From assembly GCF_001428335.1 (NCBI RefSeq), contig NZ_LMSG01000017.1, forward strand, positions 124,140-188,139: a stretch of 64,000 nucleotides of DNA, read 5' to 3'. The DNA is from Arthrobacter sp. Soil762 (GTDB taxonomy: Bacteria; Actinomycetota; Actinomycetes; Actinomycetales; Micrococcaceae). The position numbers were made by a program, and so were the translations under genes. The first letter of the stretch is position 1. Each line of letters starts with the position of its first letter. Under the pieces are notes generated by a model. The model was not told the origin of the DNA. It worked only from the letters and a program-made list of their open reading frames with translations, and ran no database searches. Of the stretch, positions 11,037-21,144 are shown in pieces.

Positions 11037-12191
11037 ATGCAGATCCTCCTTCAGGCCGCCGCCCTGGTGCCGGCCAGCATCCCCAGCCCGGACTGGTCCG
11101 GCTTCGACATCCCGCTGCCGTGGGGGACTCTGCGGATCCACGCCTATGCCCTGTGCATCCTCGCCGGGATCATGGCGGGCCTGTGGCTCACGTCCGTCAG
11201 GTGGGCCCGCCGCGGCGCGCCCGAAGGCAGCGTCTGGGACATCGTCATCTGGGCGATTCCCTTCGGCATCATCGGCGGCCGGCTCTACCACGTGGTGTCG
11301 TCCCCGGACGCCTACTTCGGGCCCGGCTTCGACGGCACCGGGGACCTGTGGCTCATCCCGCAGATCCAGCGTGGCGGACTGGGCATCTGGGGTGCCGTGG
11401 TTCTGGGCGTCCTGGGCGCATGGATCGGCTGCCGCCGGTCCGGTGTGAAACTCACCGCCTTCCTGGACGCCGCGGCGCCCGGACTGCTGCTGGCGCAGGC
11501 CGTTGGCCGCTGGGGTAACTACTTCAACCAGGAGCTCTTCGGCGGGCCCACCACCCTGCCGTGGGGCCTGCAGATTGATGCGGACAACCCCAACTTCCCG
11601 GCCGGCATGCCGGTGGATACGCTCTTCCACCCCACGTTCCTGTATGAGTCGCTCTGGAACATCGCCGGTGTGCTCATCCTGGTGGCCCTGGACCGCCGAT
11701 TCCACTTCCGCCGCGCCCGGCTCTTCTGGCTCTACGCCATGTATTACACGCTGGGCCGGGTCTGGATAGAAGCGATGCGGATCGACGACGCCGAACAGAT
11801 CAACCTGTTCGGGATCACCACCAGGCTCAACGTCTGGACCAGTATCTTTGTCTTTGTGGCAGCACTCATCGTGTTCGTCCTCCTGGGATTGAAGGGCCGC
11901 CCGGAACCGGACACTCCCTTCCTGGCGGGGCGCGAGCCGGCAGCCGTCGAGTACGTGGGCGCTGCGCGGGAAGAAAAGGCACCGGTCCGCGATGCGGACT
12001 CTTCTGTCTCGGATAGTGAATCGCGTGATAATCTCCCACATAACCAAAATGGTGCCCGGATCCCTTCCACCCCAACGGAAGAGGAACCGGCATTCCGGGA
12101 CGGCGACAAGCCAGTTCCGGAGTCGCCGGTAACCGGAAGTTCCCGCCACAAGGCAACGGAATCCGCGCCGGAGGCTGGCACGAACAAGTAG
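11037..12191 (+). CDS. lgt: Prolipoprotein diacylglyceryl transferase Lgt
   Basis: Lgt transfers diacylglycerol from phosphatidylglycerol to the lipobox Cys of prolipoproteins at the membrane. The 384-residue protein has about seven membrane helices and the signature PFGIIGGRLYHVV, followed by AVGRWGNYFNQELFGGPT, with the essential Arg and Asn residues. Residues beyond about 290 form a hydrophilic, Ser/Pro/Glu-rich cytoplasmic tail seen in actinobacterial homologues. The gene is the likely end of the trp transcription unit. Its product would modify lipoproteins encoded in this same window. Confidence 0.93.
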   Translation: MQILLQAAALVPASIPSPDWSGFDIPLPWGTLRIHAYALCILAGIMAGLWLTSVRWARRGAPEGSVWDIVIWAIPFGIIGGRLYHVVSSPDAYFGPGFDGTGDLWLIPQIQRGGLGIWGAVVLGVLGAWIGCRRSGVKLTAFLDAAAPGLLLAQAVGRWGNYFNQELFGGPTTLPWGLQIDADNPNFPAGMPVDTLFHPTFLYESLWNIAGVLILVALDRRFHFRRARLFWLYAMYYTLGRVWIEAMRIDDAEQINLFGITTRLNVWTSIFVFVAALIVFVLLGLKGRPEPDTPFLAGREPAAVEYVGAAREEKAPVRDADSSVSDSESRDNLPHNQNGARIPSTPTEEEPAFRDGDKPVPESPVTGSSRHKATESAPEAGTNK

Positions 12192-12454
12192 GACGCCAGC
12201 ACGGCAGGGTAGCAGAGTCAACACTCGGAGCGCCCACACACCACAGCGTCGTGGCAATAGGGCCCATCCGGCCAGCAGACAGCAGCTGGCCGGTCAAGTC
12301 CGGGTCACGGGCCTGCGTAACTCTTCGTTGAGCAGGCCGGTCTGGCCTACAATTTCCAGTAAATAACACTTTGTTGTGCCCATCACATCGGCGCTTACAA
12401 GGCGGGCCAACGGTGTCCCTTCCATACGCACGATCTCGAGGAAGGACGTCTTCA
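12192..12454 (+). promoter_or_regulatory. Intergenic leader upstream of gltB
   Basis: These 263 bases separate lgt from gltB and hold no convincing gene. An open frame continuous with gltB begins at 12371, but the family N terminus and the GAGGAAGGA (12438-12446) before ATG 12455 favour the later start. A lower-GC stretch around 12345-12375 (AATTTCCAGTAAATAACACTT) is the most promoter-like part. No clear terminator for lgt is seen. Confidence 0.4.
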
Positions 12455-15400
12455 ATGACCCATCTTCATAGCCCACGTTGGTCCGAAAAAATAGGATCGC
12501 AGGGCCCCGTCTCCCCGTTCAAGCGCTTTGCCGCGCTTCCCGAGGCCCGGGGTCTGTACAACCCAGAGAACGAAAAAGACGCCTGTGGCCTGGCGATCAT
12601 CGCCACGCTCCGCGGCGAGCCCGGCTACGACATTGTCGACGCCGCACTGACCGCGCTCCGCAACCTCGAGCACCGCGGTGCTGTAGGTGCGGACGAGGGA
12701 ACCGGTGACGGTGCCGGCCTGCTGATGCAGATCCCGGACGAGTTCTTCCGCGCCGTCACAGAATTCGAACTCCCCGCACCGGGCCAGTTTGTTGCCGGTA
12801 CCGCCTTCCTCCCGGCCGAGCAGCGCGAAGCCGACGCCGCCAAGGCCGGCATTGAAGGCCTTGCCGCCGATGAAGGCCTGACCGTGCTCGGCTGGCGCGA
12901 AGTGCCCATCGTCGCAGACCTCGTGGGCGCCATGGCCCGCGCCTGCATGCCCTACTTCTCACAGCCCTTCCTTGCCTCGGCAACCGGCGAGGAATTGGAC
13001 CGCAACGAGCTCGACTCACGCGCCTGGCGGATCCGCAAGCGTGCCCAGAACAAGTTCGGCGTGTACTTCCCGTCGCTGTCCTCGCGCACCATCGTCTACA
13101 AGGGCATGCTCACCACGGCCCAGCTGGAGCCGTTCTACCCCGATCTCTCGGACAAGCGTTTCAAGACGAAGCTGGCGATCGTCCACTCGCGCTTCTCCAC
13201 CAACACGTTCCCGTCCTGGCCGCTGGCCCAGCCGTTCCGCACTATCGCCCACAACGGTGAAATCAACACCGTCAAGGGCAACCGGAACTGGATGCGCGCC
13301 CGCCAGTCCCAGCTCGCCAACCCGCTGCTGGGTGACTCCCCGGAAGAGCTGTACCCCATCTGCACCCCCGGTGCGTCAGACTCGGCGTCTTTCGACGAAG
13401 TCGCCGAGCTGCTCTGGCTCTCCGGCCGCCCCATCACGCACTCGATCATGATGATGATCCCCGAGGCCTGGGAAAACCACGCCACCATGGATCCGGCACG
13501 ACGTGCGTTCTACGAATACCACTCCCTGCTCATGGAACCGTGGGACGGCCCCGCCGCCGTCTCGTTCACGGACGGTAACCTCGTCGGCGCTACCCTTGAC
13601 CGCAACGGCCTGCGCCCCGGACGCTACTGGATCACCGAAGACGGGCTGATCATCTTCGCCTCCGAGGTGGGAGTGATCGACGTCGAACCCTCCAAGGTGG
13701 TCAAGAAGGGCCGCGTTTCCCCGGGCAAGATGTTCCTGGTGGACACCGACGCCGGCCGCATCATCGACGACGAAGAGGTTAAGGCCGAGGTCGCTGCGGC
13801 GAACCCGTGGTCCGAGTGGGTCAAGGACAACCTGATTGACCTCAAGGACCTCCCCGAGCGCGAGCACGTGGTCCACACCGCCGCGTCGGTCAACATCCGC
13901 CAGCGGACCTTCGGGTACACCACCGAGGAGCTCAAGATCCTGCTCGGCCCGATGGCCCGGACCGGCGCCGAGCCGCTGGGTGCCATGGGTTCGGACACCC
14001 CGATCGCGGTGCTGTCCAAGCGTCCCCGGCTGCTGTTCGACTACTTTGTGCAGTCCTTCGCGCAGGTCACCAACCCGCCGCTGGACGCCATCCGTGAAGA
14101 GCTGGTCACGTCGCTGACGTGCGCCATCGGTCCGAACGGCAACCTGCTGGACACCAAGCGGGTCCGCCAGCCGCAGGTCATGCTGCCGTTCCCCGTGATC
14201 AACAACGACCAGCTCGCCAAGATCGCCAACATCGAAACGCCCGACGGCGACCGTGTGGCCATGAAGGTCCGCGGCCTCTACCGCCCTGAAGGCGGCGAGA
14301 ACGCCCTGCGTGCCCGGCTCACCGAGATCTGTGAGCAGGTGTCCGGCGCGATCAACCGCGGCGTGCAGTACGTTGTGCTGTCCGACCGTGACTCAAACGC
14401 GCAGTGGGCGCCGATTCCTTCCCTGCTCCTGGTCAGCGCCGTGCACCACCACCTGCTGCGCAGCGCGAACCGCACCAAGACCGCCCTGGTGGTCGAGGCC
14501 GGCGACGTCCGCGAGACGCACCACGTTGCTGTCCTGATCGGCTACGGTGCCTCTGCTGTGAACCCGTACCTGGCAATGGAATCCGTGGAGCAGCTCATTA
14601 CCGCCGGTGACGTTGTTGGGGTCACGCCGCAGGACGGCGTCTACAACCTGATCAAGGGCCTCGGCAAGGGCGTCCTGAAGATCATGTCCAAGATGGGCAT
14701 CTCCACTGTTGCGTCCTACACCGGTGCGCAGACGTTCGAGGCCCTGGGCCTCGGACAGGAACTGGTGGATGAGTTTTTCGCCGGCACGCACTCCCAGCTG
14801 GGCGGCGTGGGCCTGGACGTCATCGCGGCCGAAGTTTCGGCGCGGCACCAGATGGCCTACCCGGAAGGCGGCATCGAACTGCCGCACCGTCCGCTCCTGG
14901 GCGGCGGCGAATACCAGTGGCGCCGCGACGGCGAGCCGCACCTGTTCAACCCGGAGACCGTCTTCCGGCTGCAGCACGCCACGCGTGAGCGCCGCTATGA
15001 CATTTTCAAGGCGTACACCAAGGGCGTGGATGACCAGTCCGAGAACCTGATGACCCTGCGCGGGTTGCTGAAGTTCAAGAACGACCGTCCCGCTGTTCCG
15101 TTGGAGGAAGTGGAGCCCGTCTCCAGCGTTGTGAAGCGCTTCTCCACCGGCGCCATGAGCTACGGGTCCATCTCCAAGGAAGCCCACGAGACCCTCGCGA
15201 TCGCCATGAACCAGTTGGGCGGCAAGTCCAACACCGGTGAAGGCGGCGAGGACGTGGACCGCCTGCTGGACCCGAAGCGCCGTTCTGCCGTCAAGCAAAT
15301 CGCGTCGGGCCGGTTCGGCGTCACCAGCCTGTACCTGACCAACGCTGACGACATCCAGATCAAGATGGCCCAGGGTGCCAAGCCCGGCGAAGGCGGCCAG

Positions 15401-17065
15401 CTGATGGCGCAGAAGGTGTACCCCTGGGTTGCCCGGACTCGCCACTCGACGCCCGGTGTCGGCCTGATTTCGCCGCCCCCGCACCACGATATCTACTCCA
15501 TTGAGGACCTCGCGCAGCTCATCTACGATGCGAAGCGCGCCAACCCCTCGGCCCGGGTACACGTCAAGCTCGTCTCCGAAGTGGGGATCGGCACTGTGGC
15601 GTCGGGTGTCACCAAAGCGAAGGCCGACGTCGTACTGGTCTCCGGCCACGACGGCGGAACAGGCGCGTCCCCGCTGAACTCGCTCAAGCACGCGGGTGTG
15701 CCGTGGGAGCTCGGGCTCGCCGAGACGCAACAGACGCTGATGCTCAACGGCCTGCGCGACCGTGTGGTGGTCCAGGTGGACGGCCAGCTCAAGACCGGCC
15801 GCGACGTTGTTATCGCCGCGCTGCTCGGCGGCGAGGAATTCGGTTTCGCCACCGCCCCGCTGGTGGTGGAAGGCTGCATCATGATGCGCGTCTGCCACCT
15901 GGATACCTGTCCGGTGGGCGTTGCCACCCAGAACCCCGAGCTGCGGGCCCGCTTCACCGGCAAGCCCGAATTTGTGGTCAACTTCTTCGAATTCCTGGCC
16001 GAGGAAGTCCGTGAGATCCTCGCGGAACTCGGCTTCCGGAGCATCGAAGAGGCGATCGGTCACGCCGAAGTCCTGGATGCCCGCGAAGCGATCAACCACT
16101 GGAAGGCCGACGGCCTGGACCTGGACCCGATCCTGCACGGACTCGAGTTCGACGACGACGCTCCGCTGCGCAACATGACCTCGCAGAACCACGAACTGGA
16201 CAAGCACTTTGACCAGCGGCTGATCACCATGGCCACGGAGGCGCTGACTGACCGCAGCCCGGTGAAGATCGCGGTGGACGTGATCAACACGGACCGCTCG
16301 GTGGGCACCATGCTTGGCCACACGGTGACCAAGACGTTCAGCACGGACGTGCTGGCGCCGGACACCATCGACATCACCCTGACCGGTACCGCGGGACAGT
16401 CGCTGGGCGCCTTCCTGCCCGCCGGTATCACCCTGCGCCTCTTTGGTGACTCGAACGACTACGTGGGCAAGGGCCTTTCCGGCGGGCGGATCATCGTCCG
16501 GCCGGACCGCACCAACGTGTTCAAGGCCGAAAGCAACGTCATTGCCGGCAACGTGATCGGCTACGGCGCTACCAGCGGCGAAATGTTCCTGCGCGGCCAG
16601 GTGGGCGAACGCTTCCTGGTCCGCAACTCCGGAGCCACTGCAGTTGTTGAGGGCATCGGCGACCACGGCTGCGAGTACATGACCGGCGGGCAGACGCTGA
16701 TCATCGGCCGCACCGGCCGCAACTTCGGCGCCGGCATGTCCGGCGGAACCGCCTACGTGCTGGACCTGCAGACCACACAGGTCAACAAGGACGCCCTGCA
16801 GTCCGGCGAACTTCAGCTCGTTGAACTTGACGCCGAAGACCGGGACATTGTCCACGGCCTGCTGGTGAAGCATGTCGAGGAAACGGAATCGCTCCATGCG
16901 GCGCGGTTGCTGGAGAACTTCGACGATACCGCTGCCCGCATTACCAAAGTGCTGCCGCGCGATTACGCGGCAGTCCTGCAAACCCGACTGGACGCCATCG
17001 AAGAGGGCCTTGACCCCGATGGCGAAGAAGTATGGGCTCGAATCCTGGAGGTGACCGGTGGCTGA
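12455..17065 (+). CDS. gltB: Glutamate synthase (NADPH) large subunit GltB
   Basis: GltB makes two glutamates from glutamine and 2-oxoglutarate. The 1536-residue protein has an N-terminal class II amidotransferase domain whose nucleophile is Cys44 in KDACGLAII; the 43 residues before it would be a cleaved propeptide. The central domain, the FMN-binding synthase domain (about 830-1200, with [12 protein letters not shown]) and the C-terminal beta-helix (GGTAYVLD region) follow in order. The 3Fe-4S Cys are in [15 protein letters not shown]. It overlaps gltD by 8 bases. Confidence 0.97.
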   Translation: MTHLHSPRWSEKIGSQGPVSPFKRFAALPEARGLYNPENEKDACGLAIIATLRGEPGYDIVDAALTALRNLEHRGAVGADEGTGDGAGLLMQIPDEFFRAVTEFELPAPGQFVAGTAFLPAEQREADAAKAGIEGLAADEGLTVLGWREVPIVADLVGAMARACMPYFSQPFLASATGEELDRNELDSRAWRIRKRAQNKFGVYFPSLSSRTIVYKGMLTTAQLEPFYPDLSDKRFKTKLAIVHSRFSTNTFPSWPLAQPFRTIAHNGEINTVKGNRNWMRARQSQLANPLLGDSPEELYPICTPGASDSASFDEVAELLWLSGRPITHSIMMMIPEAWENHATMDPARRAFYEYHSLLMEPWDGPAAVSFTDGNLVGATLDRNGLRPGRYWITEDGLIIFASEVGVIDVEPSKVVKKGRVSPGKMFLVDTDAGRIIDDEEVKAEVAAANPWSEWVKDNLIDLKDLPEREHVVHTAASVNIRQRTFGYTTEELKILLGPMARTGAEPLGAMGSDTPIAVLSKRPRLLFDYFVQSFAQVTNPPLDAIREELVTSLTCAIGPNGNLLDTKRVRQPQVMLPFPVINNDQLAKIANIETPDGDRVAMKVRGLYRPEGGENALRARLTEICEQVSGAINRGVQYVVLSDRDSNAQWAPIPSLLLVSAVHHHLLRSANRTKTALVVEAGDVRETHHVAVLIGYGASAVNPYLAMESVEQLITAGDVVGVTPQDGVYNLIKGLGKGVLKIMSKMGISTVASYTGAQTFEALGLGQELVDEFFAGTHSQLGGVGLDVIAAEVSARHQMAYPEGGIELPHRPLLGGGEYQWRRDGEPHLFNPETVFRLQHATRERRYDIFKAYTKGVDDQSENLMTLRGLLKFKNDRPAVPLEEVEPVSSVVKRFSTGAMSYGSISKEAHETLAIAMNQLGGKSNTGEGGEDVDRLLDPKRRSAVKQIASGRFGVTSLYLTNADDIQIKMAQGAKPGEGGQLMAQKVYPWVARTRHSTPGVGLISPPPHHDIYSIEDLAQLIYDAKRANPSARVHVKLVSEVGIGTVASGVTKAKADVVLVSGHDGGTGASPLNSLKHAGVPWELGLAETQQTLMLNGLRDRVVVQVDGQLKTGRDVVIAALLGGEEFGFATAPLVVEGCIMMRVCHLDTCPVGVATQNPELRARFTGKPEFVVNFFEFLAEEVREILAELGFRSIEEAIGHAEVLDAREAINHWKADGLDLDPILHGLEFDDDAPLRNMTSQNHELDKHFDQRLITMATEALTDRSPVKIAVDVINTDRSVGTMLGHTVTKTFSTDVLAPDTIDITLTGTAGQSLGAFLPAGITLRLFGDSNDYVGKGLSGGRIIVRPDRTNVFKAESNVIAGNVIGYGATSGEMFLRGQVGERFLVRNSGATAVVEGIGDHGCEYMTGGQTLIIGRTGRNFGAGMSGGTAYVLDLQTTQVNKDALQSGELQLVELDAEDRDIVHGLLVKHVEETESLHAARLLENFDDTAARITKVLPRDYAAVLQTRLDAIEEGLDPDGEEVWARILEVTGG

Positions 17066-18515
17066 TCCACGCGGATTTCTGAAAGTACGCCAGCGTGAAA
17101 CCCAGCCGCGCCGCCCCGTTCCGGTCCGCATCATGGACTGGAAGGAAGTCTATGAGGCCCAGGAAAGGGGTGTCCTGAAGGCCCAGGCCGGCCGCTGCAT
17201 GGACTGCGGCGTGCCGTTCTGCCACCAGGGCTGCCCGCTGGGCAACCTCATCCCAGAATGGAACGACCTCGCGTGGCGGGACAAGGGCGAGGAAGCCATT
17301 GAGCGGCTGCACGCCACGAACAACTTCCCCGAGTGGACCGGCCGGCTTTGCCCGGCGCCGTGCGAGGCGTCCTGTGTGCTGGGAATCAACCAGCCCGCAG
17401 TCACCATCAAGCAGGTTGAAGTGTCCATCATCGACGAAGCGTTCGAAAACGGCTGGGTCAACCCGCTGCCTCCGACGCGCCTGACCGGAAAGACCGTTGC
17501 CGTCGTCGGCTCCGGCCCGGCCGGCCTGGCCGTGGCGCAGCAGCTGACCCGGGTGGGCCACACCGTCGCGGTGTACGAGCGTGACGACAAAATTGGCGGC
17601 CTCCTCCGCTACGGCATCCCCGACTTCAAGATGGAAAAGGAGCAGGTGGACCGCCGCGTTGAGCAGATGAAGGCGGAAGGCACCCGCTTCCGCACCGGCG
17701 TCGCTGTGGGCACCGACGTGACGTGGGAGCAGCTGCGACGCCGCTACGACGCCGTCGTGGTTGCCACCGGCGCCACCGTCCCGCGGGACCTGCCCATCCC
17801 GGGCCGCGACTTTGAAGGCGTGCACTTCGCCATGGATTACCTGGTCCCGGCCAACCGCGTTGTCGCGGGGGAGACGGTGGAGAACCAGATCCACGCCAAG
17901 GGCAAGCACGTGGTGATCCTGGGCGGCGGCGATACCGGTGCTGACTGCCTCGGTACTGCGCACCGCCATGGAGCCGCATCCGTGACCACCCTGGCCATCG
18001 GCAAACAGCCGCCGGCGGAACGCGCCGGGCACCAGCCCTGGCCCACGTTCCCCACCCTGTTCGAAATGGCCAGCGCCCACGAGGAAGGCGGCGAACGCAC
18101 GTACCTCGCCTCCACCGTGGAGTTTGTCGGCGAGAACGGCAAGCTCACCGGCGTCAAGGTTGCCGAAACGGAATTCGTTGACGGCAAGCGTCTCCCGAAG
18201 GCCGGCACCGAACGGATCATCCCGGCGGACCTGGTCTTCCTGTCGCTGGGCTTCACCGGAGCCGAGCCCGCGGGCATCACCGAGCAGGTCAGCGCCGAAT
18301 TCGACGGTCGCGGCAACGTGACCCGCGACGGTTACTACATGACCAATACGGAAGGCATCTTCGTGGCCGGCGACGCCGGACGCGGGCAGTCGCTCATTGT
18401 ATGGGCCATCGCTGAGGGCCGGGCCTGTGCCGCCGCCGTGGACAAGTTCCTCATGGGCAGCACCATCCTGCCGGCGCCGGTGGCTCCGACGGACCGGGCC
18501 ATTGCGGTTCTCTGA
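17058..18515 (+). CDS. gltD: Glutamate synthase (NADPH) small subunit GltD
   Basis: GltD passes electrons from NADPH through FAD and 4Fe-4S centres to GltB. The 485-residue protein has the N-terminal Cys clusters [17 protein letters not shown] and [14 protein letters not shown], the FAD motif [17 protein letters not shown], the NADPH motif [16 protein letters not shown] and a C-terminal FAD-contact segment [19 protein letters not shown]. The start overlaps the gltB stop, ensuring coupled expression of the two subunits. Length is normal. Confidence 0.97.
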   Translation: MADPRGFLKVRQRETQPRRPVPVRIMDWKEVYEAQERGVLKAQAGRCMDCGVPFCHQGCPLGNLIPEWNDLAWRDKGEEAIERLHATNNFPEWTGRLCPAPCEASCVLGINQPAVTIKQVEVSIIDEAFENGWVNPLPPTRLTGKTVAVVGSGPAGLAVAQQLTRVGHTVAVYERDDKIGGLLRYGIPDFKMEKEQVDRRVEQMKAEGTRFRTGVAVGTDVTWEQLRRRYDAVVVATGATVPRDLPIPGRDFEGVHFAMDYLVPANRVVAGETVENQIHAKGKHVVILGGGDTGADCLGTAHRHGAASVTTLAIGKQPPAERAGHQPWPTFPTLFEMASAHEEGGERTYLASTVEFVGENGKLTGVKVAETEFVDGKRLPKAGTERIIPADLVFLSLGFTGAEPAGITEQVSAEFDGRGNVTRDGYYMTNTEGIFVAGDAGRGQSLIVWAIAEGRACAAAVDKFLMGSTILPAPVAPTDRAIAVL

Positions 18516-18586
18516 CAGCCGTCAGTTCGCCGCGGATTAACCTCCACAACAACTTAACCAATGCAGGACACTACTAGGGTAGGTAT

Positions 18587-20068
18587 ATGAGACGCGCTAA
18601 GATTGTGGCCACTTTTGGCCCGGCAATTGCCAGCTTTGAGAACACGCTCGCGGTGTTGGAAGCCGGTGTGGATGTTGCCCGGATGAACATGAGTCACGGT
18701 GACTACTCCGTGCACGACAACACGTACGAGAATGTCCGCAAGGCAGCAGCCCAGCTGAGCAAGCCTGTGGCCATCATGGCTGACCTGCAGGGCCCCAAGA
18801 TCCGTCTTGGGCGCTTTGTGGACGGCCCGCACGCCTTGGCCGAGGGTGACATCTTCACCATCACCACGGAGGACGTTCCGGGCACCAAGGACATCTGCTC
18901 CACCACGCTGAAGAGCCTCACCGAGGACGTCAACGTGGGGGATGCCCTGCTGATCGACGACGGCAAGGTGGCCCTGCGGGCGATTGAGGTCGACGACGTC
19001 AAGGTCGTGACAGAGGTGACCGTCGGCGGGATGGTGTCCAACAACAAGGGCATCAACCTTCCCGGCGTTGCAGTCAACGTGCCGGCGCTGAGCGAAAAAG
19101 ACGAGGACGATCTCCGCTGGGCCATGCGCCGCGGCGTAGACATGGTTGCCCTCTCGTTCGTGCGTGACGCCTCCGACATCACCCGTGTGCACGAGATCAT
19201 GGACGAAGAAGGCCGCCGTGTGCCGGTCATCGCCAAGATCGAAAAGCCGCAGGCAGTCGAGCAGCTCCACGAGATCATCGACGCCTTCGACGCCATCATG
19301 GTGGCCCGTGGCGACCTCGGTGTGGAACTTCCGCTCGAGGAAGTGCCGATCGTGCAGAAGCGCGCCATCGAACTGGCACGCCGCTGGGCGAAGCCGGTCA
19401 TCGTGGCCACGCAGGTCCTCGAATCCATGATCGACAACCCGCGCCCCACCCGTGCAGAGGCCTCCGACTGCGCCAACGCCGTTCTCGACGGTGCAGACGC
19501 CGTAATGCTCTCCGGCGAGACCAGCGTGGGCAAGTACCCGATCGAGACCGTCAAGGTCATGGCAAGGATCATTGAATCCACTGAGGTCCATGGCCTGGAA
19601 CGCGTTCCGCCGCTGGGCACCAAGCCCAAGACCCGTGGTGGCGCTATCACCCGCGCCGCCGTCGAAATCGCCGACCAGCTGGATGCAAAGTACATCTGTA
19701 CATTCACCCAGTCCGGCGACTCCGCGCGCCGCCTGTCACGCCTGCGCCCCATCAGGCCGGTATTCGCGTTCACGCCGCTGGAGCACGTGTGGAACCAGCT
19801 GGCGCTGACCTGGGGCATCCAGCCGGTGCTGGTTCCCATGGTGGGCCACACCGACGAGATGACCGCGCAGGTCGACCGCAGCCTGTTGGAATTGAAAGTG
19901 GTGGACGACGGCGACCTGGTGGTCATAGCCGCCGGTTCGCCTCCCGGAAAGGCCGGTTCCACGAACATGCTGAAGGTTCACCGGGTCGGAGACCTGGGCG
20001 ACGCCGGCAGCCTAGGCGGCGAGGCTGGCGTACCCAGGGAGAAGCTCGGTCCCTGGCCGACGGCATAG
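18587..20068 (+). CDS. pyk: Pyruvate kinase
   Basis: The enzyme makes ATP and pyruvate from phosphoenolpyruvate at the end of glycolysis. The 493-residue protein starts RRAKIVATFGPA, carries ADLQGPKIRLGRF in the A domain, the B-domain lid at about residues 70-165, the catalytic Lys in VIAKIEKPQAVEQL, and the metal site MVARGDLGVELP. The C-terminal alpha/beta domain (about 345-475) is complete. It stands 71 bases after gltD and is followed by a strong intrinsic terminator. Confidence 0.97.
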   Translation: MRRAKIVATFGPAIASFENTLAVLEAGVDVARMNMSHGDYSVHDNTYENVRKAAAQLSKPVAIMADLQGPKIRLGRFVDGPHALAEGDIFTITTEDVPGTKDICSTTLKSLTEDVNVGDALLIDDGKVALRAIEVDDVKVVTEVTVGGMVSNNKGINLPGVAVNVPALSEKDEDDLRWAMRRGVDMVALSFVRDASDITRVHEIMDEEGRRVPVIAKIEKPQAVEQLHEIIDAFDAIMVARGDLGVELPLEEVPIVQKRAIELARRWAKPVIVATQVLESMIDNPRPTRAEASDCANAVLDGADAVMLSGETSVGKYPIETVKVMARIIESTEVHGLERVPPLGTKPKTRGGAITRAAVEIADQLDAKYICTFTQSGDSARRLSRLRPIRPVFAFTPLEHVWNQLALTWGIQPVLVPMVGHTDEMTAQVDRSLLELKVVDDGDLVVIAAGSPPGKAGSTNMLKVHRVGDLGDAGSLGGEAGVPREKLGPWPTA

Positions 20069-20075
20069 CAACCTA

Positions 20076-20116
20076 AAAAGAAGGACCCCTGCCGGCTGGC
20101 AGGGGTCCTTTTCTTT
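20076..20116 (+). terminator. Rho-independent terminator after pyk
   Basis: AAGGACCCCTGCC (20081-20093) pairs perfectly with GGCAGGGGTCCTT (20098-20110) around a GGCT loop, and an A-rich run precedes and a T-rich run (TTTCTTT) follows. It lies 7 bases after the pyk stop and ends the plus-strand housekeeping block. Confidence 0.93.
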
Positions 20117-20122
20117 GGTCTC

Positions 20123-20149
20123 GGGGTGATTGAGCTTGTCGAAATCCCC
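20123..20149. repeat. Intergenic imperfect palindrome of a type common in Arthrobacter relatives
   Basis: GGGGTGATTGAGCTTGTCGAAATCCCC folds on itself (GGGG-ATT outer arms, AGCTTGTCGA core). Sequences of the form TTGAGCTTGTCGAAA recur between convergent genes in many Micrococcaceae and Microbacteriaceae genomes (recalled, not searched). Only one copy was seen here, between the pyk terminator and the ANTAR gene. Confidence 0.45.
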
Positions 20150-20165
20150 GGTGTCGCCTGTTGTG

Positions 20166-20771
20166 CTAGTTGACCTGGTTGATGATGGTCTCGGCGACCT
20201 CGCGCATGCTGAGGCGGCGGTCCATGGAGGTTTTCTGGATCCAGCGGAAAGCCTCCGGCTCCGTCAGGCCCATCTTTGTGGTCAGCAGGCTCTTGGCGCG
20301 CTCGACGAGCTTTCGGGTGGCGAACTGCTCCTGCAGGTCCGACACTTCGCTTTCGAGGGCCTTGATTTCCTCGTGGCGGGAGAGCGCAATTTCCAGGGCC
20401 GGGATGAGGTCGGCCGGGGTGAAGGGCTTGACCACGTAAGCCATGGCGCCGGCATCGCGGGCGCGCTCCACAAGTTCCTTCTGGCTGAAAGCCGTCAAAA
20501 GGACCACGGGGGCGATGCGGGCCTTGACGATCTTCTCGGCTGCGGTGATGCCATCCATAATCGGCATCTTGACGTCCATCAGGACGAGGTCCGGCTTGAG
20601 TTCCTCGGCGAGCTGCACGGCCTTCTCGCCGTTGTCTGCTTCGCCCACCACGTCATAGCCTTCGCCGCGCAGGATCTCGATGATGTCGAGTCGGATGAGG
20701 GTTTCATCCTCGGCCACAATGACGCGGCGCGCCGGCTGGGACGTGGGTTTTGACTCCGTTTGTTCAGTCAC
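20166..20771 (-). CDS. ANTAR-domain response regulator (PdtaR-like antiterminator)
   Basis: The 201-residue protein has a receiver domain (residues 15-130) with acidic pocket AEDETLIRLD and phosphoacceptor Asp66 in LVLMDVKMP, then a short coiled coil (about 132-150) and an ANTAR RNA-binding domain (about 148-200, with AKSLLTTKMGLTEPEAFRWI). ANTAR proteins bind paired hairpins in mRNA leaders to prevent termination. The match to mycobacterial PdtaR suggests a histidine-kinase partner encoded elsewhere. It is convergent with pyk, with the terminator and palindrome between them. Confidence 0.92.
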   Translation of the reverse strand: MTEQTESKPTSQPARRVIVAEDETLIRLDIIEILRGEGYDVVGEADNGEKAVQLAEELKPDLVLMDVKMPIMDGITAAEKIVKARIAPVVLLTAFSQKELVERARDAGAMAYVVKPFTPADLIPALEIALSRHEEIKALESEVSDLQEQFATRKLVERAKSLLTTKMGLTEPEAFRWIQKTSMDRRLSMREVAETIINQVN

Positions 20772-20975
20772 GGGATCTCCTTGGAAAGGTACGGCGGGAA
20801 CATCACCATCTTAGGTGCGCCCGCGGCCGTAGTTTGATCTGCATGGTCTATTGCGGCGTCAGCGGCGCGATTCTGGAATTCAGCCTATCTGCATGTAGAG
20901 TAATTCCGCGTACGTGAAGCGATCGCGTTGCTCACAATCAGCTGTGGGCGTACCGGTTTGCACAGCGTATTCCGC

Positions 20976-21057
20976 GCCCGAGTGGCGGAATTGGCAGACG
21001 CGCCGCACTCAAAATGCGGTATCGAAAGGTGTGTGGGTTCGAGTCCCACCTCGGGCA
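20976..21057 (+). tRNA. tRNA-Leu (anticodon CAA)
   Basis: The acceptor stem GCCCGAG (20976-20982) pairs with CTCGGGC (21050-21056) with A as discriminator; the anticodon stem is CCGCA/TGCGG (21003-21007, 21015-21019) around loop CTCAAAA, giving anticodon CAA at 21010-21012. A long variable arm, as expected for tRNA-Leu, and the T-loop GGTTCGAGTCC are present. CCA is not encoded. A tyrosine integrase starts 88 bases downstream, so this gene is the probable integration target. Confidence 0.95.
21034..21057 (+). other. Probable attL: tRNA-Leu 3' end used as attachment site
   Basis: Tyrosine integrases of this type usually recombine at the T-arm and acceptor end of a tRNA gene, and the integrase at 21145 faces away from this end. 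The core is placed here by that rule only. I searched by eye for a second copy of GGTTCGAGTCCCACCTCGGG later in the window and found none, so attR is outside or lost. Confidence 0.5.
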
Positions 21058-21073
21058 CAGTGTTTCCCCAGTT

Positions 21074-21144
21074 CAGAGGGTTTTAGGCCTCTGACTGTGC
21101 ACAAAAACTCGTTTTCTGTGCACACGAAGCCTAGAATTTTAGGC
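21074..21144 (+). promoter_or_regulatory. Repeat-rich integrase leader (paired TGTGCACA palindromes)
   Basis: The 8-base palindrome TGTGCACA occurs at 21096-21103 and again at 21117-21124, 21 bases apart, which places both on one DNA face. CAGAGG/CCTCTG (21074-21079, 21088-21093) and GCCTA/TAGGC (21129-21133, 21140-21144) form short hairpins, and TTTTAGGC occurs twice (21081, 21137). The block fills the space between tRNA-Leu and the integrase ATG and may hold arm-type integrase or Xis sites or an operator. Confidence 0.5.

Noticed and set aside
14393-17134. A 913-residue open frame antisense to gltB
   Set aside because: It is a codon-composition shadow of the well-supported gltB gene; its translation shows no domain and is rich in His, Gly and Val as expected from the mirrored frame.
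20914-21144. N-terminal extension of the integrase frame upstream of 21145
   Set aside because: It would translate through the tRNA-Leu gene; the residues after 21145 match the normal integrase start.
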